DNA of 64,000 nucleotides from Carboxylicivirga sp. M1479 (GTDB lineage Bacteria > Bacteroidota > Bacteroidia > Bacteroidales > Marinilabiliaceae). The notes beneath the pieces were generated by a model that worked only from the letters and a program-made list of their open reading frames with translations, was not told the origin of the DNA and did not search any database. Of this stretch, positions 17,674 to 27,417 are shown piece after piece. The stretch covers positions 289,169 through 353,168 of the forward strand of contig NZ_VKDE01000004.1 in NCBI RefSeq assembly GCF_007097485.1, given 5' to 3'. Position numbers and translations under genes: made by a program. Position 1 is the first letter of the stretch. The number at the start of each line of letters is the position of its first letter.

Positions 17674-18579
17674 ATGGATCAATACCGAATAAATCACCTT
17701 AAGGAACTAGAAGCAGAGTCTATCTATGTTATTCGAGAGGTTGCTGCTCAATTTGAAAATCCGGTGATGTTATTCTCTGGAGGAAAAGACTCGATTGTTA
17801 TGTTTCACTTGGCCCGTAAGGCTTTTTGGCCTGCTAAAGTGCCATTCCCTTTGATGCATATCGATACAGGGCATAATTTTCCTGAAGCAATAGAATACCG
17901 TGACCGTGTAATGGAAGAAACCGGAACAAAATGCATTGTGGCAATGGTTCAGGATTCCATCGATCAAGGTAGGGTAGTAGAAGAAAAAGGTATTACTGCT
18001 AGCCGTAATAAATTGCAAACAACAACTTTGCTCGATGCTATTGAGGGCAATAAGTTTGATGCTGCCATGGGTGGCGGACGTCGTGATGAAGAAAAAGCAC
18101 GTGCCAAAGAACGTTTTTTCTCACATAGAGATGAGTTTGGGCAGTGGGATCCTAAGAATCAACGTCCTGAACTTTGGAACATCTTCAACGGTCGTAAGAA
18201 TATGGGAGAGCATTTTCGTGTATTCCCAATCAGTAACTGGACAGAGATGGATGTTTGGCAATACATCTACATGGAGCAGATTGAACTACCAAGTTTGTAT
18301 TTTACACACAAGCGCGAGGTTTTCAATCGTGATGGTGTATGGATGGCTAAACTACCATTTATGCAATTGAAAGAGAACGAAAAGTTAGAGACTTTAGATG
18401 TGCGTTGCCGTACAATTGGTGATGTTACATGTACGGGCTTAACGCTTTCAAAAGCCAACACTTTAGAAGATATTATACACGAAGTAGCAGCTACACGCAC
18501 AACCGAGCGTGGCGGAAGAGCAGATGATAAAAGATCTGAGTCAGCCATGGAAGATCGTAAACGCGAAGGCTATTTTTAA
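17674..18579 (+). CDS. cysD: Sulfate adenylyltransferase subunit 2
   Basis: A 301-residue PP-loop ATPase that makes adenylyl sulfate with CysN. The PP-loop is VMLFSGGKDSIVM; other CysD signatures are PLMHIDTGHNFPEAIEYRD, GGGRRDEEKARAKERFFS and the C-terminal MEDRKREGYF. The ATG at 17674 matches the family start MDQYRINHLKELEAES; the longer in-frame start at 17653 is not needed. It is followed after 29 bp by cysN. No reductase genes (cysH, cysI) are present in the window, so the fate of APS, assimilation or sulfation, cannot be read here. Confidence 0.95.
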   Translation: MDQYRINHLKELEAESIYVIREVAAQFENPVMLFSGGKDSIVMFHLARKAFWPAKVPFPLMHIDTGHNFPEAIEYRDRVMEETGTKCIVAMVQDSIDQGRVVEEKGITASRNKLQTTTLLDAIEGNKFDAAMGGGRRDEEKARAKERFFSHRDEFGQWDPKNQRPELWNIFNGRKNMGEHFRVFPISNWTEMDVWQYIYMEQIELPSLYFTHKREVFNRDGVWMAKLPFMQLKENEKLETLDVRCRTIGDVTCTGLTLSKANTLEDIIHEVAATRTTERGGRADDKRSESAMEDRKREGYF

Positions 18580-18608
18580 ACTTTTGTCAAATCAGAAAAA
18601 TCAATAAT

Positions 18609-19886
18609 ATGTCCGGAAAAGAATCAGGATATTTAGATATGGAGCTTTTACGCTTCACCACAGCAGGAAGTGTAGATGATGGTAAAAGTACATTGATTGG
18701 TCGCTTGCTGTATGATAGCAAAGCCATCTTTGAAGATCAGATGGAGGCTATTGAGCGTGTGAGTGAGCGATCGGGGCACGAAGAAGTTAATTTAGCTCTT
18801 CTTACCGATGGTTTACGATCAGAGCGCGAGCAGGGAATTACCATTGATGTTGCTTATCGTTACTTTGCTACACCAAAACGTAAATTCATTATTGCCGATA
18901 CCCCAGGACACATTCAATATACCCGTAATATGGTTACTGGTGCCAGTACGGCTAATGTGGCTTTAATATTGGTTGATGCACGTCATGGTGTGCTTGAGCA
19001 GACATTGCGCCACGCCTATATTGCATCTCTATTGCAGATTCCGCACGTTATTTTTTGTATTAACAAAATGGACTTGGTGGACTATAGCCAGGAGCGTTTT
19101 GAGCAAATTAAAGCTGATATCGATGCTGTATCGTCTAAGTTATCTGTAAAAGATATCCGTTTTGTGCCGATTAGTGCCTTGAAAGGTGATAACGTGGTTG
19201 ATCGTTCAGAGCCAATGGCATGGTACGATGGTCCTACCTTAATGTATTTGTTGGAAAATATTCATATTAGTAGCGATATTAATCATGATGATTTCCGTTT
19301 TCCAGTACAGAATGTAATTCGTCCTCAATCAGCCGAATGGCCTGATTACAGAGGTTATGGTGGTCGTATTGCAAGTGGCGCTATTCAGGTAGGCGACGAA
19401 GTGAGCGTATTGCCAAGTGGTTTTACTTCTAAGGTGAAAACCATTGATATGATGGAAGAACCATTAGAGATTGGTTTTGCACCTCAGTCGGTATCTATTA
19501 CGTTGGAAGATGAAATAGATATTAGTCGTGGCGATATGTTGGTGAAGAAAAACAACGGAACAGAGCCTAAAAACAGTCAGGATATTGAGGCGATGGTTTG
19601 TTGGTTTAACGAGCGTAAATTAATGCCGAGAGGTAAATACGTTATTCGTCATACATCATCAGAAGCACGTTGTATGGTTACTGAGATTCAATATAAAATG
19701 AATATCAATACCCTTGAAAAAGACGAAGAAAACAATGATGTAAACATGAATGATATAGCTCGAATTAAAATTCGTTCAACTAAACCATTGTTTTTTGATT
19801 CATACAATCGTAACCGTATTACTGGTAGTATTATTTTGGTCGATGAGGCTACCAATGAAACTGTTGCTGCTGGTATGATTATTTAA
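18609..19886 (+). CDS. cysN: Sulfate adenylyltransferase subunit 1 (GTPase)
   Basis: A 425-residue GTPase of the EF-Tu type. G1 is AGSVDDGKST, the switch region is EQGITIDVAYRYF, G3 is ADTPGHIQYTRN and G4 is NKMDLVD, followed by two beta-barrel domains. GTP hydrolysis drives APS formation by CysD. The protein ends after the third domain, so the APS-kinase (CysC) fusion seen in some bacteria is absent. It forms an operon with cysD. Confidence 0.95.
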   Translation: MSGKESGYLDMELLRFTTAGSVDDGKSTLIGRLLYDSKAIFEDQMEAIERVSERSGHEEVNLALLTDGLRSEREQGITIDVAYRYFATPKRKFIIADTPGHIQYTRNMVTGASTANVALILVDARHGVLEQTLRHAYIASLLQIPHVIFCINKMDLVDYSQERFEQIKADIDAVSSKLSVKDIRFVPISALKGDNVVDRSEPMAWYDGPTLMYLLENIHISSDINHDDFRFPVQNVIRPQSAEWPDYRGYGGRIASGAIQVGDEVSVLPSGFTSKVKTIDMMEEPLEIGFAPQSVSITLEDEIDISRGDMLVKKNNGTEPKNSQDIEAMVCWFNERKLMPRGKYVIRHTSSEARCMVTEIQYKMNINTLEKDEENNDVNMNDIARIKIRSTKPLFFDSYNRNRITGSIILVDEATNETVAAGMII

Positions 19887-19907
19887 GAATAGAATTATAT
19901 CACATAT

Positions 19908-19948
19908 AAAAGGCCGCTTTTCATATTGAGAAGCGGCCTTTCTGTTTT
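19908..19948 (+). terminator. Rho-independent terminator of cysDN
   Basis: AAAAGGCCGCTT pairs with AAGCGGCCTTT (right arm from 19931) around an AT-rich loop, with T-rich sequence following. Confidence 0.85.
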
Positions 19949-19987
19949 TAAGCTTTAGGTAACTACGATTTGAGTGCGTAAGGTATG

Positions 19988-20125
19988 GTTGAGTGTCCAT
20001 TTTATTCGCATGCTCAACACTTTCTGTTAAAGTTTCTTCGTATCCTCTTTGGGGTGTCGTCGTATCTTCTTCGGGTTTGCATCGTACCTGCATCGGTTCA
20101 ACCACGCTCCTAGCGAGCTTGAACC
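19988..20125. repeat. Intergenic 22-bp tandem repeat with flanking hairpins
   Basis: Three degenerate, directly repeated 22-bp units (20036-20057, 20058-20079, 20080-20101) share TCGTATC or TCGTACC and a CTTTGGG/CTTCGGG-like core. An inverted repeat GTTGAG/CTCAAC (19988-19993, 20013-20018) lies before them. A hairpin GGTTCAA/TTGAACC (20095-20101, 20119-20125) with inner GCTC/GAGC lies at their end. No credible protein is encoded. The stretch 20126-20347 shows nothing I recognise. Confidence 0.5.
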
Positions 20126-20347
20126 AATGTAAGCTCATTGTTGGGACGATGATGGTAGCGTGTAGTCTCGAACATCTTTTTTTTATGGACTGAATTTAAA
20201 ACTAAGTTGTGATTTCAGTTCTAACCGACTTTACTGGGCATGGAGGTACTAATTGATAGGATGTAACTTGCGACTTAGTTTAATGATAGTCCACTACCAA
20301 ACCTGTAAACGCTTAAAAAAGTTGTTTGAGGAGTCGCTCTTCATTGC

Positions 20348-20380
20348 AAAAAAAAAAGGAGCCTTGGTTAGAGGCTCCTT
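20348..20380 (-). terminator. Terminator of the OmpP1/FadL gene
   Basis: On the minus strand AAGGAGCC pairs with GGCTCCTT around a 9-nt loop and runs into about ten T residues. Confidence 0.88.
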
Positions 20381-20408
20381 CGGACGGTTAAGAATAGGTT
20401 GGAGAAGG

Positions 20409-22025
20409 TTAAAACTTCCAACCAAAGGTAAAACTAGCCTGATGGTTACGATACTCTAATGAAATTGGATCAGCAAAACTTAATCCTTCAAGCATTGAGC
20501 CGTCACTTGTATTCGGGTAGTAATTATCTTCATTGAACTTATAGGCATAGGCAACGTCAAAAAAGAAGCTTTTATTACGAATGCCAATACCTGTTGTGGC
20601 CATCCACTTAACAAGTTCAACATCTGTGTATTCTTCCTTAATTGGCGTATCGAAATAGGCAGCACCAGCTCTAAAAGCCAGGTATGGTACAGGTTTTATT
20701 TCAATACCAGCCCTAAGGTCATGTGATATTTTCATTTGGTTTTTAATATCTGTATTTATTTGATTGAATAAGGTGGCATAGCTACTATTAGAAGTGAACT
20801 TGGCTGATGTGTGGTCAGTCATTTCATAATCGGCAGACAGTAAAGCGAATTTTCCTAATACAATGGCTAAACTGCCTTGTACCCGATAAGGGGTTCTGTA
20901 TTTATACTTGTATTCTCCTCTGTTTGATGGTTGATTGTATTGATCGTAGTTAACAAGGTATGATGTAATGCCAGAATAATACTCCTCTTCTACTTCCATA
21001 AAAGTAGGTGTGTGAACAGATCCTCCTAATCGTATGGGGTGGAGGTTAAGGATTAGACCAAACTTACCGTTAATGCCAAATCCTTTTTGCTCTAATTTAT
21101 TGTAGGCATCGAAATAGTCAACATCCAATGGCCCTGATGGATCAAAGCTATTAACATTAATTTCTCTAAAACTTTCTTTCTGTTCGTATCGAAATGTTTG
21201 AAAGTTTAAAGATGTTCCAATTAATAGTATGTGGCTGATGTTTGCTCCAAATGTTAGTCCGTATTCACCCGAATAACCATCTCTTTCAATAATGTTGTAT
21301 TGAGTTATACCATTCACATTTCTATTATAAACTTCACTGGTTCCGTCGTCATAGTCTATTACATCTTCGTACTGACTAAAATATTGTGTGCTCCCATCAA
21401 AAAGAGGATCCAACAAGTATGTTTCATAAGCCCAGTGGGCTCTGCCTTCTAAATTCCCCGGAGTTGCATTAATGGGCACGAAGTTGCCATTTTGATCGTA
21501 GTATCCATGTGCTTCATTTCTGATGGTACTTAGTAATGTACGCACATCTGTAATCTGACCATCTTCGTTGTAAAGGCCATCTTTCACGCCTGTACCGATT
21601 AGCATGGATGTATTCTCGTTAAAATCAGCTGTTCTGTTGTAGGTAAAACCAAAGTGTGTGCTAATCATGCCCTTGTCCTTTTCTCTCAGTGGACGATTGG
21701 TTGTGACGGCACCCGCTTGGTTAAAAATAAACGAGTATTTATCATCCTGGCTGTTATAATTTTGATAGTTAGCCTTTGACTGGTTAAATGAAATCGAAGG
21801 CGTAAATGCAAATTCAGAAGTTCGATACACAGCAATACCTGCTGGATTGATACTGATGGCGCTCAAGTCACCACCAAGTGCACCAAATGCGTTGGCCATT
21901 GCTAAAGAGCGTGATGTACCACTTAGTTCTTTCTTGTTAAATCGTATTACATCATCCAGATTTTGTGAATGACCTATGTTGATAATAGCAAATGCTATCA
22001 ATAGAGTATATAGAGCTTTTTTCAT
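20409..22025 (-). CDS. OmpP1/FadL/TodX-family outer-membrane transporter
   Basis: A 538-residue outer-membrane protein. A signal peptide (to about residue 20, IGHSQ) is followed by the family N-terminal plug sequence GTSRSLAMANAFGALGGDLSAISINPAGIAVYR and a long barrel ending NHQASFTFGWKF. FadL-type proteins pass hydrophobic compounds such as fatty acids or hydrocarbons across the outer membrane; the substrate here is unknown. It lies 36 bp downstream of the Ser-rich lipoprotein gene and ends in a clear terminator, suggesting a two-gene operon. Confidence 0.88.
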   Translation of the reverse strand: MKKALYTLLIAFAIINIGHSQNLDDVIRFNKKELSGTSRSLAMANAFGALGGDLSAISINPAGIAVYRTSEFAFTPSISFNQSKANYQNYNSQDDKYSFIFNQAGAVTTNRPLREKDKGMISTHFGFTYNRTADFNENTSMLIGTGVKDGLYNEDGQITDVRTLLSTIRNEAHGYYDQNGNFVPINATPGNLEGRAHWAYETYLLDPLFDGSTQYFSQYEDVIDYDDGTSEVYNRNVNGITQYNIIERDGYSGEYGLTFGANISHILLIGTSLNFQTFRYEQKESFREINVNSFDPSGPLDVDYFDAYNKLEQKGFGINGKFGLILNLHPIRLGGSVHTPTFMEVEEEYYSGITSYLVNYDQYNQPSNRGEYKYKYRTPYRVQGSLAIVLGKFALLSADYEMTDHTSAKFTSNSSYATLFNQINTDIKNQMKISHDLRAGIEIKPVPYLAFRAGAAYFDTPIKEEYTDVELVKWMATTGIGIRNKSFFFDVAYAYKFNEDNYYPNTSDGSMLEGLSFADPISLEYRNHQASFTFGWKF

Positions 22026-22061
22026 TGTACAAGTTTTTATAGGGTGAAAAAGGTTAGGTGC

Positions 22062-23501
22062 TTATCTACGCCCACCACCGCTTCGGCTACTTCCACTTGA
22101 TGAACCGGAAGAACCTGATGACCGGGAGGAGCCTGAGCTAGTTGAAGAACTTCTACTGCTGCTTGAGCTGCCGGATGATCGGCTGGGTGTATAAGAACTT
22201 TTACTCGAACTGCTCGATCGACTAGGCGAATAGGTGCTTTTAGTGCTACTCCCTGAGGATCTGCTAGGTGTATATGTTGAACGGGAGCTAGATGAGTTAT
22301 TGCTGCTTCTACTTGTACTGCTTCTTGAACTTGAAGATGGCCGTGTATAGCTTGCATTTTTGTTATAACTCGATCTGCTCGATGAACTTCTTGAATTAGA
22401 ATAGCTTGGTGTGTATGCCCTTCGGCTGGTTCCGGTTCTATTACTTGTGCTACTAACGTTTGTTTTATTATTCGATGTATTACTTACCTTATTGTTTTGT
22501 TGATTGCTGTAAGTGTAAGTTCTACCGGTATTGGAATTGGTAATCGTTCGTTGTTTGTTGTTATTGTACGATATATTGCTATTACCTACAGAATAAGCTT
22601 CTTTGTTGTTAGATGTTGATATGTAGGGGTTTTGAACAGAACCTGTTCTTCCTCCAGATGTGCGGTCTGTTGGGGCAACTCTACTTCCGCCGGGACGAAC
22701 CGATGTCGCTTGTCCACCTCTTGGTCTATAATCAGTTGCATACCCAATGCCTCCACCTCCACTTGGTGGATAATAAGGTGGATAGTAACCTCCGCCTCCA
22801 TAATATGGGTAGCAATGATGGTAACTGTAATAGGGGCTCCACCATGGACTGTGCCATGGGTCATAGAAACCATAACCAGGATAACCCCATCCCCAACTCA
22901 TAGAATAGTTCCAATGCCATGATGAATTATAGCCATAGTTAAACATGTAGTTGTTGTACATGGGGTTGGTCCAAGTTGGAAATGCGTAGGCATAATTGCC
23001 ATCAACATATACATTCCAGTCCCAATTATTGAAGTAAACCATGTCATTGTACAAAGGAGACCAGTATGGAATACCGTTAAAAGGGCCATGGAATTTAATG
23101 AGTCGTTCAGCATAATCCTGATCCATATTTGAACCATTAAATTCATCTACCCAATAGCCGGTTTCTTCATTGAAATAAACCAAGGTATCCATTTGAGTAA
23201 TTGAGTCACTTTCCAACAGGCTTAAATAATCGGCTTGTATCTGAGAGAAGTTTCGATTGTCTTCAACTGCTAATTCAGATTTGTTATAGTCATTCTGAAG
23301 TTGCTGAAGATCCTTGTTATCTTCTTTTTTAAGATCCTTATTTTCTTGAATAGGAGCATAGGCATTATCAACCACCATTGGTTTACTCTTTGGTTTGTGA
23401 TACAAGTCATCATCGTAATAACTGTTGTCCGCCCACTGCGAAGAGCTACATCCGCTTAAAAGGAGTGTGATAAATAAGCCAAATAATGTATATGTTTTCA
23501 T
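22062..23501 (-). CDS. Lipoprotein with aromatic middle and Ser/Arg-rich repetitive tail
   Basis: A 479-residue predicted lipoprotein (lipobox LSGC, Cys at residue 18). Residues about 20-130 are polar. Residues 130-250 are very rich in Trp, Tyr, Gly and Asn (for example WNWDWNVYVDGN). From about 330 to the end the protein is Ser/Arg/Gly low complexity, with repeated units of the form S-[TS]-Y-[TS]-PSRSSGSS. Related proteins of unknown function occur in Bacteroidota. The tail is probably disordered and surface exposed. The opposite strand shows several spurious open frames because of the repeats. Confidence 0.75.
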   Translation of the reverse strand: MKTYTLFGLFITLLLSGCSSSQWADNSYYDDDLYHKPKSKPMVVDNAYAPIQENKDLKKEDNKDLQQLQNDYNKSELAVEDNRNFSQIQADYLSLLESDSITQMDTLVYFNEETGYWVDEFNGSNMDQDYAERLIKFHGPFNGIPYWSPLYNDMVYFNNWDWNVYVDGNYAYAFPTWTNPMYNNYMFNYGYNSSWHWNYSMSWGWGYPGYGFYDPWHSPWWSPYYSYHHCYPYYGGGGYYPPYYPPSGGGGIGYATDYRPRGGQATSVRPGGSRVAPTDRTSGGRTGSVQNPYISTSNNKEAYSVGNSNISYNNNKQRTITNSNTGRTYTYSNQQNNKVSNTSNNKTNVSSTSNRTGTSRRAYTPSYSNSRSSSSRSSYNKNASYTRPSSSSRSSTSRSSNNSSSSRSTYTPSRSSGSSTKSTYSPSRSSSSSKSSYTPSRSSGSSSSSRSSSTSSGSSRSSGSSGSSSGSSRSGGGRR

Positions 23502-23619
23502 TACTAATCCTCCGGATTTTGATGGTTTAAATACGTGGTGAAATAAGCAAAAAACATGCCGTAGTATTAAAAAATGTAAATTATTTTCAAATAAATGTTA
23601 ATTTCTTTAATAGGCTTCT

Positions 23620-23665
23620 CATCTACCACTAGATGTGTGCAATATTAATAAAACAGCACATCTAG
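23620..23665. repeat. Overlapping inverted repeats upstream of proS
   Basis: CATCTA (23620-23625) pairs with TAGATG (23630-23635). The latter also belongs to CTAGATGTG (23629-23637), which pairs perfectly with CACATCTAG (23657-23665). The two hairpins are mutually exclusive. The proS start is 75 bp downstream. They could be an operator or an RNA switch; neither is proven. Confidence 0.45.
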
Positions 23666-23690
23666 CCTAATGATTTGGCGTTATTTTTAT

Positions 23691-23698
23691 TATTTTTG
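23691..23698 (+). promoter_or_regulatory. Bacteroidota -7 box for proS
   Basis: TATTTTTG fits TAnnTTTG and lies 41 bp before the proS ATG. An upstream TTTG (23674-23677) is closer than the usual 19-21 bp. Confidence 0.4.
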
Positions 23699-23739
23699 TG
23701 CCTCTTGTAAAGAAACGGATACTAATAAAGAATTAGAAG

Positions 23740-25212
23740 ATGGCAAAAGTTTTAACGCCTAGGAGTGAAAGTTATTCACAATGGTACAATGATCTTGTAC
23801 TAAAAGCAGATTTAGCAGAAAATTCAGCAGTACGTGGATGTATGGTTATTAAGCCTTACGGTTATGCCATATGGGAAAAAATGCAAAATGTATTGGATCG
23901 TATGTTTAAAGATACGGGACATGAAAATGCCTATTTTCCGATTTTTATTCCCAAGTCTTTTTTTAGTAAAGAAGCTGATCACGTTGAGGGATTTGCAAAA
24001 GAATGTGCGGTTGTTACGCATTACCGTTTAATGAATGACCCGAATGGTGATGGTGTTGTTGTTGATCCAGAGGCTAAGTTGGAAGAGGAATTGATTGTTC
24101 GACCTACTTCGGAAACAATTATTTGGAATACTTATAAAAACTGGATTCAGTCGTATAGAGATCTGCCAATTAAATGTAACCAATGGGCTAATGTTGTTCG
24201 TTGGGAGATGCGTACACGTTTGTTTTTGCGAACAGCAGAGTTTTTGTGGCAGGAAGGGCATACAGCTCATGCAACTAAACAAGAGGCCATTGAAGAAACC
24301 GAAACAATGATTAATGTTTATGGTGATTTTGCAGAAAGGTTTATGGCTGTGCCTGTAGTCAAAGGTATCAAATCGGCTAATGAGCGTTTTGCAGGAGCTT
24401 TGGAAACTTATACCATTGAAGCATTGATGCAGGATGGTAAAGCATTGCAATCTGGAACCTCACACTTTTTAGGGCAGAATTTTGCGAAAGCATTTGACGT
24501 TAAGTTCGCCAGTAAAGAGGGGAAAGAAGATTATGTGTGGGCTACTTCATGGGGTGTTTCAACTCGCTTAATGGGAGCATTAATTATGGCTCACTCAGAT
24601 GACAATGGTTTGGTACTTCCTCCAAAATTAGCTCCGATACAAGTTGTGATTGTTCCTATTTTTCGCAAGCCAGAAGAATTGGCTAAGATAAAGGAAGCTT
24701 CTAGCGGTATTATTTCTCAATTACGCGATAAAGGTATTGATGTTAAGTTTGATGATAATGATAACCGTAAACCAGGTTGGAAATTTGCTCAGTACGAGCT
24801 AAAAGGTGTACCAGTGCGTTTGGCTATGGGACCACGCGATTTGGAGAACGGAACTGTTGAGGTTGCGCGACGAGATACATTAAGTAAGGAAGTTGTGGCA
24901 ATTGATGGAGTAGTAGAGCATATCACGGACTTACTTGATAAGATTCAGGAAAATATATTCCAGAAAGCATTAGACTTTAGAGCGGAGAGCACAGTGTCGG
25001 TTGATACTTACGATGAATTTAAGGAGCGTTTGGAAGAAGGTGGGTTGATAATGGCTCACTGGGATGGTACGCCCGAGACAGAGCAGCGAATTAAAGATGA
25101 AACAAAGGCTACTATTAGATGTATTCCTTTGGATCAGCCAGATGAAGAAGGCGTTTGTATGGTGTCAGGTAAACCATCGTCAAAACGAGTGATGTTTGCC
25201 AGAGCCTATTAA
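23740..25212 (+). CDS. proS: Prolyl-tRNA synthetase, archaeal/eukaryotic-like form
   Basis: A 490-residue class II aminoacyl-tRNA synthetase. Visible are motif 2 ([27 protein letters not shown]), [10 protein letters not shown], the motif 3 region ([20 protein letters not shown]), and the C-terminal anticodon-binding domain. The last residues (VMFARAY) and the absence of the bacterial editing insertion mark the short archaeal/eukaryotic-like type, which is normal in Bacteroidota. It charges tRNA(Pro). A terminator follows. Confidence 0.95.
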   Translation: MAKVLTPRSESYSQWYNDLVLKADLAENSAVRGCMVIKPYGYAIWEKMQNVLDRMFKDTGHENAYFPIFIPKSFFSKEADHVEGFAKECAVVTHYRLMNDPNGDGVVVDPEAKLEEELIVRPTSETIIWNTYKNWIQSYRDLPIKCNQWANVVRWEMRTRLFLRTAEFLWQEGHTAHATKQEAIEETETMINVYGDFAERFMAVPVVKGIKSANERFAGALETYTIEALMQDGKALQSGTSHFLGQNFAKAFDVKFASKEGKEDYVWATSWGVSTRLMGALIMAHSDDNGLVLPPKLAPIQVVIVPIFRKPEELAKIKEASSGIISQLRDKGIDVKFDDNDNRKPGWKFAQYELKGVPVRLAMGPRDLENGTVEVARRDTLSKEVVAIDGVVEHITDLLDKIQENIFQKALDFRAESTVSVDTYDEFKERLEEGGLIMAHWDGTPETEQRIKDETKATIRCIPLDQPDEEGVCMVSGKPSSKRVMFARAY

Positions 25213-25234
25213 AAATACTTAATTTAAGAGTGAG

Positions 25235-25269
25235 AAAAGAGAGACAATGATATTGATCTCTCTTTTTTT
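25235..25269 (+). terminator. Rho-independent terminator of proS
   Basis: AAAGAGAGA pairs with TCTCTCTTT and a T run follows immediately. Confidence 0.85.
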
Positions 25270-25327
25270 ATGCGAAAAAGTTTAAATTGTAGCCTTGTAA
25301 TTTCGTTTCATCTTAAAAACACTCTTC

Positions 25328-26017
25328 ATGAATAACGACACAATAAAGAAAGGGATTGTTGGAATTTTGCAGACCAAAGCAGTGGTAAAGCAGGATGTAT
25401 TTGAGTCAACAAAGGCAAATTTTGACCTGTTGAAAACGGTGCTTCAGAAAGTTGAGAAAGAATACAATACGCAATTGGGTGCTGATGACAAACGCATTCA
25501 TTTATTGTTTGAAGATAAAGGTGAATTTGTAGCTCAATTAAAGGTAGCAGGTGATGTATTGGTATTTCATATGCATACCAATACATTTGAATTTGATCGC
25601 GATCATGAGGTGTGGAAAAACGAGTATGTTAAAAGCGATGAGAACAACTCGTATTGTGGTGTTGTTAATATTTACAATTTCCTGCACGATTCCTTTCGGT
25701 ATAATCGAGAGAATGATGCAGGTTATTTAATTGCACGCATTTTTATAAATAAAGAAGGCCACTATTTTGTTGAGGGAAAACGACAGAAAGGGACTGGCAT
25801 TAATCATTTTGGAACCTCGATATTGAAGCCTGATAGTTGGCAAAACATTATTGAAACAGCCATTTTGTACTCTTTGGAGTTTGATTTGTTGGTGCCCCCA
25901 TACGATGATGTTAAAATCATTTCGATGATGCAAATGAATGGTGAGATTTTAAGCTCGAAAATGCAAACAGGTAAGCGTTTGGGTTTTGTTTATAATGCTG
26001 ATGATGTGCAGCAATAA
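25328..26017 (+). CDS. Conserved protein of unknown function
   Basis: A 229-residue soluble protein without signal peptide, membrane segment or recognised motif. Composition is balanced and codon use is like the neighbours, so it is a real gene. Segments such as LLFEDKGEFVAQLKVAGDVLVFHMHTNTFEFD and GVVNIYNFLHDSFRYNRENDAGYLIARIF suggest a mixed alpha/beta fold. I believe similar proteins are conserved in Bacteroidota but cannot name a function. It stands alone between proS and pepT. Confidence 0.7.
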   Translation: MNNDTIKKGIVGILQTKAVVKQDVFESTKANFDLLKTVLQKVEKEYNTQLGADDKRIHLLFEDKGEFVAQLKVAGDVLVFHMHTNTFEFDRDHEVWKNEYVKSDENNSYCGVVNIYNFLHDSFRYNRENDAGYLIARIFINKEGHYFVEGKRQKGTGINHFGTSILKPDSWQNIIETAILYSLEFDLLVPPYDDVKIISMMQMNGEILSSKMQTGKRLGFVYNADDVQQ

Positions 26018-26100
26018 TTGCAAGTGACGAAGAAGATAAATAAAAAATAACTAAATAATAATAAGCTATCAGCAAGCTGCTTTTAGCGAATAGTTTTCTT

Positions 26101-27330
26101 ATGGAACAAGTATTAAATAGATTTTTGAAATATGTGGTGGTTGATACTGAGTCGGATACTGATACTGGATTAACGCCATCAACACCTGGTCAAATGGCTT
26201 TTGCAGAATCTTTAGCGGAAGAGTTAAGATCCATCGGACTTGAAGATGTATCGTTAGATAAAAATGGATATGTAATGGCAACTGTGCCTGCTACTATTGA
26301 CGAAGAAGTGCCTGTTATTGGTTTTGTAGCGCACATGGATACAAGTCCCGATTTCTCGGGGCGTAATGTGAAACCTCGTGTGATTGAAAATTACGCGGGT
26401 GGAAATGTGGTCTTAAATGAGGAGCAAGACATCGTTTTGAAAACCGATGACTTCCCTGAGATAGAGAAATATATTCATCAAGACCTAGTCGTAACAGACG
26501 GAACGACTTTACTTGGTGCCGACGACAAGGCTGGAGTTGCCGAGATTGTTACAGCAGCCGAGTATTTGGTAAATCATCCTGAAATTAAACATGGTAAAAT
26601 TCGTATCGGTTTTACTCCAGATGAGGAGATTGGAGCTGGTGCTGATCATTTTGATGTTGAAAAGTTCGGGGCTGAATTTGCCTATACACTCGATGGATCT
26701 GAGATTGGAGAGCTTGAATACGAAAATTTTAATGCTGCTGGAGCCCAAGTAACGGTTAACGGAAGAATGGTGCACCCTGGATATGCTAAAAACAAAATGC
26801 GCAATTCAATTCGTATCGCCAATCAAATCATGACCATGTTGCCTCGTCACGAAACGCCAGAGCATACCGATGGGTATGAGGGTTTCTACCACCTTATGTC
26901 CTTCAATGGCGATGTGGAGAAGACAGAAATGGTTTATATTATTCGCGATTTTAAGCGTGATCGTTTTGAGGATCGTAAGCGCGAAATGCAGCATTTAATC
27001 AACAAAATTAATGCTGAATATGGTGCTGGTACCGCCGCTGTTGAAATAAATGATCAGTATTATAATATGCGTGAAAAGGTGGAGCCTGTGATGCATGTTG
27101 TTGATTTTGCCAAGCAAGCGATGGAAGAGGTTGGCGTTAAGCCAATTGTTAAGCCAATTAGAGGAGGTACAGATGGCTCGCGTTTGTCATATATGGGATT
27201 GCCATGTCCAAATATTTTTGCTGGTGGCCATAATTTCCATGGGCGTTTTGAATTTGTTCCCGTGCAGAGTATGCAAAAGGCAGTTGAGGTAATTCTTAAA
27301 ATTTCTGAATTAGTTGCAAAAAAACACTAA
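26101..27330 (+). CDS. pepT: Peptidase T (tripeptidase)
   Basis: A 409-residue M20B metallopeptidase that releases the N-terminal residue of tripeptides in the cytoplasm. Zinc-site signatures are [15 protein letters not shown] (His and catalytic Asp), [17 protein letters not shown] (bridging Asp), [16 protein letters not shown] (general base and metal Glu), and the late His in [13 protein letters not shown]. Length matches the family. The first ATG at 26101 agrees with the usual N-terminus. Confidence 0.95.
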   Translation: MEQVLNRFLKYVVVDTESDTDTGLTPSTPGQMAFAESLAEELRSIGLEDVSLDKNGYVMATVPATIDEEVPVIGFVAHMDTSPDFSGRNVKPRVIENYAGGNVVLNEEQDIVLKTDDFPEIEKYIHQDLVVTDGTTLLGADDKAGVAEIVTAAEYLVNHPEIKHGKIRIGFTPDEEIGAGADHFDVEKFGAEFAYTLDGSEIGELEYENFNAAGAQVTVNGRMVHPGYAKNKMRNSIRIANQIMTMLPRHETPEHTDGYEGFYHLMSFNGDVEKTEMVYIIRDFKRDRFEDRKREMQHLINKINAEYGAGTAAVEINDQYYNMREKVEPVMHVVDFAKQAMEEVGVKPIVKPIRGGTDGSRLSYMGLPCPNIFAGGHNFHGRFEFVPVQSMQKAVEVILKISELVAKKH

Positions 27331-27417
27331 TTGCTTGAACATCCCTTGAGCATCTTTGTTTGACTGTTGATTTAAGATACTAAGGAAATAAGTTTAACGA
27401 TTAAATAAAATAAGATT

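Noticed and set aside
22586..23146. Several open frames on both strands opposite the Ser-rich lipoprotein gene
   Set aside because: They come from the repetitive Ser/Tyr/Gly codons of the real gene and encode Trp-, Arg- or Met-rich low-complexity strings with no start-context or homology support.
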